Shown: positions 59,485 through 64,000 of the stretch, piece by piece | Layout: the number at the start of each line of letters is the position of its first letter | How positions within the stretch are numbered: the stretch's first letter is position 1 | Assembly (NCBI GenBank): GCA_020726505.1 | Contig: JAHLEZ010000010.1 | Location: 2,294,001 to 2,358,000 of the forward strand | Direction of reading: 5' to 3' | DNA length: 64,000 nt | From: Leptodontidium sp. MPI-SDFR-AT-0119 | Lineage: Eukaryota; Ascomycota; Leotiomycetes; Helotiales; Leptodontidiaceae | Notes under the pieces: generated by a model | Databases searched by the model: none | Told to the model about the DNA's origin: nothing | Seen by the model: the letters and a program-made list of their open reading frames with translations, nothing else | Made by a program: the position numbers and the translations under genes

Positions 59485-60207
59485 ATGGTCACCCCAGCAG
59501 CCAAGGTATCAAACCTCCTGAGCCCCAATCTCCCGGCGACAACATTCCCTCACTTTCCACAGCTCCCAACAGAGCTTCAAATTATGATTTTCATGTACGC
59601 AACCGCCGAGCCTCAAACAATCGATCTCGACGAAGGAATCTCAGCACCCGCTCTCCTCTCCGCCTGCTACATTTCACGAGAACTCATCAAGTCTCATTAC
59701 ATCACCCACGAAGGAAGAGCCTGGAAGCCCTTCAAGGTTACCTTCAACCCAACAGTGGACTCGCTTCACATCACAGGTCTCGGCAGAGCTCATCTGTTGT
59801 CTCAACGGCAAGTTAGGCGAATTATTGGCCCTAACAGCGGGAATCGTTGGGCCAGTGTCATCAACCAAGCCAGATCAACGGACCACCTGAGGAGCATGGC
59901 GGGGGCCAATACCCGTGCTTGCTCTCTTCTAAGACACCTGCTGTTCACGGAAGAAGGAGAAGCTTTCATGAGAAGCCTGCAAAAACTGAGATTGAATGTG
60001 AGAGCCTTGAAGAGTCCTGTTCTTGGAGACAAAGACGCCATGGCTGCTGAGAGAAGTGATTGGGCAGATTTGTGGGAGTGGATCCTGGACAGCTTCAAAG
60101 GTGTCAAGGAGATTGAGATGAGTTTTGTGCACGGAAAACAGGCTGTCTATCCTCTGGACTCTTGGGTGAGGAAAGAGGAGAGCGAAAAGAGAATGGTGGA
60201 GATTTGA
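59485..60207 (+). CDS. 2EXR-domain protein (240 aa)
   Basis: Intronless, ATG at 59485. The N-terminal part fits the fungal 2EXR family: FPHFPQLPTELQIMIFMYA (the F-x-LPxEL-x-I-x-x pattern), ALLSACYISRELIKSHY, then FNPTVDSLHITG. The remainder is helical and charged and ends in a Glu/Lys-rich stretch. It is an intact relative of the broken 2EXR gene at 52502-53772, though only the domain is shared. These proteins are numerous in plant-associated and saprotrophic ascomycetes and have no known reaction. The Glu/Arg pair of the motif differs here (ELQ in place of EIR). Confidence 0.75.
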   Translation: MVTPAAKVSNLLSPNLPATTFPHFPQLPTELQIMIFMYATAEPQTIDLDEGISAPALLSACYISRELIKSHYITHEGRAWKPFKVTFNPTVDSLHITGLGRAHLLSQRQVRRIIGPNSGNRWASVINQARSTDHLRSMAGANTRACSLLRHLLFTEEGEAFMRSLQKLRLNVRALKSPVLGDKDAMAAERSDWADLWEWILDSFKGVKEIEMSFVHGKQAVYPLDSWVRKEESEKRMVEI

Positions 60208-60987
60208 CGTTGGAATTGGGATACGGAAATGCCTTGTATGCGTGCACTGACAATATGACCAACTGTTGTCTTGAGTTTAACAGTGGCGAAAAAGAGTCGA
60301 CCGAGGCTATACTCAATGGTGCGAAGGATGGAGAGGAGCTGGTAAGAGGAGAAGATGAAGAGGAGGACGATGATAATGGTGGCGTGGAGGGAAACTCGCG
60401 TGGTAAAATCCCAGTGCTGGCGTTACCCAGGCTTGTTTTCACCAGAGTCAGGACATGACGTTGGGGCTCGGCAACTATGAGGGAAACGGCAGGGTTTAAT
60501 GAAGACACTGGGAAATCATTTCGTTAGACAGTCATGAATCAAATTTTGAAAACAATTGTTCGGATCACTTTCAAATAATATAGGCTGAGGTTTTGGTCTC
60601 CGTGGCTGTGCAGGGGATTTGTTAAACTATTCCTCTGTTAAACCTGAGTTCTGATATGATGCCCCATCAACCGCTTGGACTTGACTGCTGCTTACATTTC
60701 GCTTGTCACCGAAATCTGTCGTTGAAGGGAGTGAACAAAGTCGTAAAGGTGGAAATAATAATGCGCAATTCTCGAAATGAATGGGCCCTGTTGAATTTCC
60801 TTCCCATGCTTTGGATGTGGAAGGAACAACCAGTGAATGAAAGTAGAGGGGCTTGACCACCCTCTTATGGCGTTCATCATGAGAACTTGAACAACGAGTA
60901 TCACTATATTCAAAGACATCTTTTAATCGCGACAATTGCTCAGTGTCCAAACAACGAATCAATTAGATCACCAACCCACACTCAATA
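60208..60987. other. Intergenic, no gene seen
   Basis: Includes a purine-rich run (about 60330-60390, mostly gaggag-type) that gives artificial open frames on the minus strand rich in Ser. No gene supported. Confidence 0.45.
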
Positions 60988-61949
60988 ATGGCAAACTTCA
61001 ATCCAAACATTACTCCAAAAGATACGCCGATGGCAGACATCGAGACAAACAGCAAAGGGAAAGAGTCATGCACTTCTTTTGCAAGAATAGACTTGACACG
61101 CAATGTGGACACTATTGATCTGCAGGAAATTCTTGTCGCCGGAGCGACGACTCATCTGGAGCCGCTCTCTCGAAATGCAGAGATTCTAGAAAGGATGGAC
61201 CCGAACATCACCATTCAGGTCAGTACATATTGCCACTCTTCTCTTAGATTCTTCTCTAGAAGTCTCAATTATCTGTTCGAATCAATAGATTTGAAGGTGA
61301 GCCGTACTAAAATGCCAATTAGAGATTGATCTGGACCCCGGTCTCCAAATGGTACGATCTCAAGAAACTCAGCAAGCACAACGCTGGTCTTCGCGTCGCA
61401 TTCTCCAAGGACAACGCAGCACTTCTCTGTAACTTCGTCATCAAGACTCGCTATCCAGAGGAAGCCAGATATCTCGGATTGGATCTCTCAGCTCCACTTT
61501 CGAACCAGTGGCTTACGCCGACTGGGCAGCAGGTACTCACCATCAGCAATTGCGAGCAGAAATTCTGGCTGTGGGTGAGAGAGGAGTTGAATTTGAATGA
61601 GGATGAGCATATGTACGAGCCAGCAATAAGCTTCCTTGAGCCAGGACCGGCGCTGATCTTTGGCTTGGAGTCGGGAATGGTGATGATCATGAAGGACAGT
61701 GCAGGGCGTGTGGCGGGTGCACTTCGAGAGGATGTTACCAAGGAGTGTATGATCATTCTTACCAGACCTTGGTTTGTCAAGCCAAGGGGCTACGGAACGG
61801 CCGTGATGCCAAGATCCGAGTCAGGGGCTGTCACATGGTTTTATGACCAAGAAGGGAGCAGAGAGGGGTCTGTGGAAGCGCTTGACGAGATACTCGACGG
61901 AGCAGAAACGCCAGAGTTCTTCAACTTTGAGGGCGAGCCCTTCAGTTAA
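60988..61949 (+). CDS. Hypothetical protein (285 aa), two exons
   Basis: Exons 60988-61218 and 61323-61949 (intron 104 nt, donor gtcagt, acceptor attag) give 285 residues in phase. I do not recognise a family. Seen: a polar N-terminus, DTIDLQEILVAGATTHLEPLS, then a compact part with WTPVSKWYDLKKL, FWLWVREELNLNEDEHM and WFVKPRGYGTAV, and an acidic end. There is no signal peptide or membrane helix, so it is probably cytosolic or nuclear. The phase match and long second exon favour a real gene. Convergent to the F-box-like gene. Confidence 0.68.
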
Positions 61950-62435
61950 TATGCCTTTCGCTGTATTTTGATACTTCAACAATCAATCTCTATGCGAACC
62001 AGTCTTCAGAATGCTGCTTTGTTTGCGTCAGTGGTGGGGACCTGGAGAGCATAGGGGGCGGTATAATGGAGAAGTACCCAAGCTAGCCAAGCTCAAATTG
62101 CCCCTGTGGAACATTATCCAACCACACGTTGAGATGCCCAGAGAATGGTCGTGTTTTTGTATAGAAAGAAATGAAACTTCTTTACCCTTGCGAAACATAG
62201 AAAGTACTTCAGAGGAGCTGTAAGCAGGCCGTTGCCTCCATGTTACAGACGGAAGCGACTGATAAAGAGATCAGCCCTTGCGATGTCATTGACACTACAC
62301 ATACTTGGGGAAAATAGCCCATTGCATTTACTCTGTATCTAGAATTACCTCTTGGCTCCATAATTGACAAGTGCTCCGCCAATCCACGTCTCCGATTGTC
62401 TGAAGAACTCCTCGTTCCATGGAACCCCACTTCCA
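61950..62435. other. Convergent intergenic region
   Basis: 3' flanks of two convergent genes, no gene seen. Confidence 0.4.
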
Positions 62436-63173
62436 TTATTGACAGCCGTAGTACCAAATCAATCCTGACCCGACTCTCGGCGCCCTGGTCAACCCATCAT
62501 AACATTTCGTATTCCTTGAAATTCCATTTGCCAACTTGAGGAATCCTCGCACATAATAGATGTAGGCGAGCTGGATCCACTCTTCGTGTAGTTCCTCATT
62601 CGCTTGCCCCTTTGTCCTTGTACTCTGCGGCTTAATCCCAACTCGACACACAAGTTGAACGCAAACATGCTCTCCGTACGTTTCGAGGAAATGGAGGTAT
62701 TGTGGGCCGGGCTGAGATAATTTGATCTTCAAGTAGAAAGAGTCCGTGGAAGAGCCTGAAGCACCAACGGTTGTTCGGAGCCGAGTCAGACGCATAGTTA
62801 TTTGTCCAGAGGCTGACATGTCAGTGCTGGTAACAGTATCAAAGCGGTACCTTCTCGAGGGTCTGGAGGCAGGAGTGAGAATTTGCTTGACAAACTTATC
62901 TTCCGACGAGAGGAGGACGGGGTGTGTGGGCACTAGCCATCCTTGAGTGAGAGTGGAGGGAAGAGTCTGGGAGGCGATTGAGAATCTGTCCCGGATGGTA
63001 TTATTGCAAATTCGGGACCCATTTGCTCTGAGGAAGTTGCGTAAGAACTGGTTGGTGTGTACTAGAGAGAGGTAATCGATAGAAGGAACGTGGGAGAGTA
63101 TCTCGACCAGCAGCTCCGGGATAATTTTCGCGAGGAGATCCTCACTGCCGGCGGGAGGAGCAAATGGATTCAT
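62436..63173 (-). CDS. F-box-like protein, shorter paralog (245 aa)
   Basis: Intronless, 245 residues, ATG at 63173. F-box-like start LAKIIPELLVEILSHVPSIDYLSLVHTNQFLRNFL at about 14-48, then QGWLVPTHPVLLSSEDKFVKQI, PGPQYLHFLETYGEHVCVQLV, YIYYVRGFLKLANG and the end GLIWYYGCQ. Each block has a counterpart in the gene at 56855, in equal order, so the two are paralogs. The short form lacks the Pro-rich N-terminus and the long polar C-terminus. They share less than half of their residues by eye, an old duplication. Function unknown; an SCF adaptor is the family guess. Confidence 0.75.
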   Translation of the reverse strand: MNPFAPPAGSEDLLAKIIPELLVEILSHVPSIDYLSLVHTNQFLRNFLRANGSRICNNTIRDRFSIASQTLPSTLTQGWLVPTHPVLLSSEDKFVKQILTPASRPSRRYRFDTVTSTDMSASGQITMRLTRLRTTVGASGSSTDSFYLKIKLSQPGPQYLHFLETYGEHVCVQLVCRVGIKPQSTRTKGQANEELHEEWIQLAYIYYVRGFLKLANGISRNTKCYDGLTRAPRVGSGLIWYYGCQ

Positions 63174-63710
63174 AGTGGGCGCAGAAAGGTCGTGCGTAGG
63201 CTCCGTGTCTGCTGGAATGCGTTTGTTTGTTCGAATCTCCGCGAAAGTTATTTTCGAAGCAGGTAGAGAGATAGATGATATCGAATTAGGGCGCGCTTTG
63301 TGGGCTTGAACGAGGTTTGTTGCTGACGCTAATTAGCGTACAATTCACTCAGTTTCAGGCATTGATTAATTTGGGAACCTCTGTAGCATTCACATGTAGC
63401 AATTCACTTGTGTTGTTCGTCTTGCGGTCGACGAGCTGATTTTCAATGTTGAACTAGCATGATTTCAAGAGACATGAATCATCAACAGGGAGTTTACTTT
63501 GGAAACATCACTTCACGGCAGAGCAAAAGAAATTCCGATTTGGTTTCAACTCTAGTCTCGCGACAGTAGTTTTGTATTTAACTGGCAACGGTCTCAATCT
63601 TAACAAGCACCCCACGTGTATCATGACCACATGTCAACTACCACACTGCTTTACCGAACGAGCCTTCATGAGAACCTCATGAATAAATACATGTTTGACG
63701 AACTTATGAT
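63174..63710. other. Intergenic, no gene seen
   Basis: Promoter side of the F-box-like gene and 3' flank of the edge gene. Confidence 0.4.
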
Positions 63711-64000
63711 TTAGTCCTTTGCAGAGCCGATCATGAACTCTCCATCCTTGCTGTTGGTAGACTCAATACCCTCCATGTTATCCTCCGACTTGACATTGGA
63801 CTTGACACCTGGTAGAATGTAGAACCACGACATGCTCTTGTCTCGGACTCCAGTCTCAAGGAAAGACAGAATGGCGTAAGTACCAACCCATCTGACCCAC
63901 TTCTTCTTCTTAGCCATGCCTCCGTTTGTGACCAGCTGTCTGTACTTTCCTCGAATTGGCAGGTTGTGGGTATCGAGGAGAGCCAACAGTTGGGGACCGG
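63711..64000 (-). CDS. Unidentified protein, C-terminal exon, cut by the window edge
   Basis: Open minus-strand frame from the right edge to a stop at 63711, at least 96 residues; the start is outside. It reads LLALLDTHNLPIRGKYRQL, a basic GMAKKKKWVRWVG, then TYAILSFLETGVRDKSMSWFYILPG and a polar acidic end. No ATG near the edge is needed, so this is the last part of a longer gene. I do not recognise the family. The regular spacing of hydrophobic and aromatic residues and the lack of stops to the edge favour coding. Confidence 0.5.
   Translation of the reverse strand, partial: GPQLLALLDTHNLPIRGKYRQLVTNGGMAKKKKWVRWVGTYAILSFLETGVRDKSMSWFYILPGVKSNVKSEDNMEGIESTNSKDGEFMIGSAKD

Overview
The window looks like nuclear DNA of a filamentous ascomycete (Pezizomycotina; codon style and gene families fit Leotiomycetes/Helotiales, but that level is inference). 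Genes have short introns (about 43-140 nt) with GTAAGT-like donors and CTAAC/CTGAC branch points. Fungus-specific families are present (Zn2Cys6 regulators, 2EXR and DUF4419 proteins, a fungal rhodopsin-domain membrane protein, a GPI-anchored cupredoxin-like wall protein), and a left-edge transposon shows a RIP-like mutation pattern. I rebuilt exons by reading the sequence; for most genes the summed exons give a whole number of codons, which supports the models.

Layout. 1-1620: RIP-degraded hAT transposon with a BED zinc finger, its presumed 5' end at 1620. 2.6-5.3 kb: composite zinc-cluster regulator. 6.2-9.4 kb (minus): a cytochrome P450 and a PaxU/TMEM53-like hydrolase. 11.1-21.4 kb: conserved housekeeping genes: GPI-anchored cupredoxin-like protein, class III aminotransferase, lysyl-tRNA synthetase (with an odd C-terminal intron), COX15 haem A synthase, nucleotide-sugar transporter. 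22.4-23.8 kb: two convergent paralogous small secreted cysteine-rich proteins. 25.5-30.8 kb: an alpha/beta hydrolase broken by one nonsense codon, a seven-helix rhodopsin-domain protein, and an HpcH/HpaI aldolase. 31-41 kb is gene-poor (small membrane protein, single-pass serine-rich membrane protein, BTB protein). 41.1-52.2 kb: a run of Zn2Cys6 regulator, DHA2-type MFS exporter, monocarboxylate-type MFS permease, sugar-type MFS permease and an M81/MlrC-type metallohydrolase, which reads as a possible uptake/degradation cluster. 52.4-63.2 kb: a fast-evolving block with a 2EXR pseudogene carrying a 202-bp hAT-type MITE, a DUF4419 pseudogene, an intact 2EXR protein, an unknown protein and two divergent F-box-like paralogs. 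The right edge cuts an unidentified minus-strand gene.

Most notable observations: (1) the last intron of the lysyl-tRNA synthetase, if retained, encodes in frame a hydrophobic tail that would make a tail-anchored isoform; (2) a MITE with a clean 8-bp target duplication sits inside a 2EXR gene whose frame is restored by removing it; (3) a convergent pair of small secreted protein paralogs of unequal length; (4) a regulator carrying two zinc clusters plus a bZIP-like basic region; (5) the transporter/M81 cluster.
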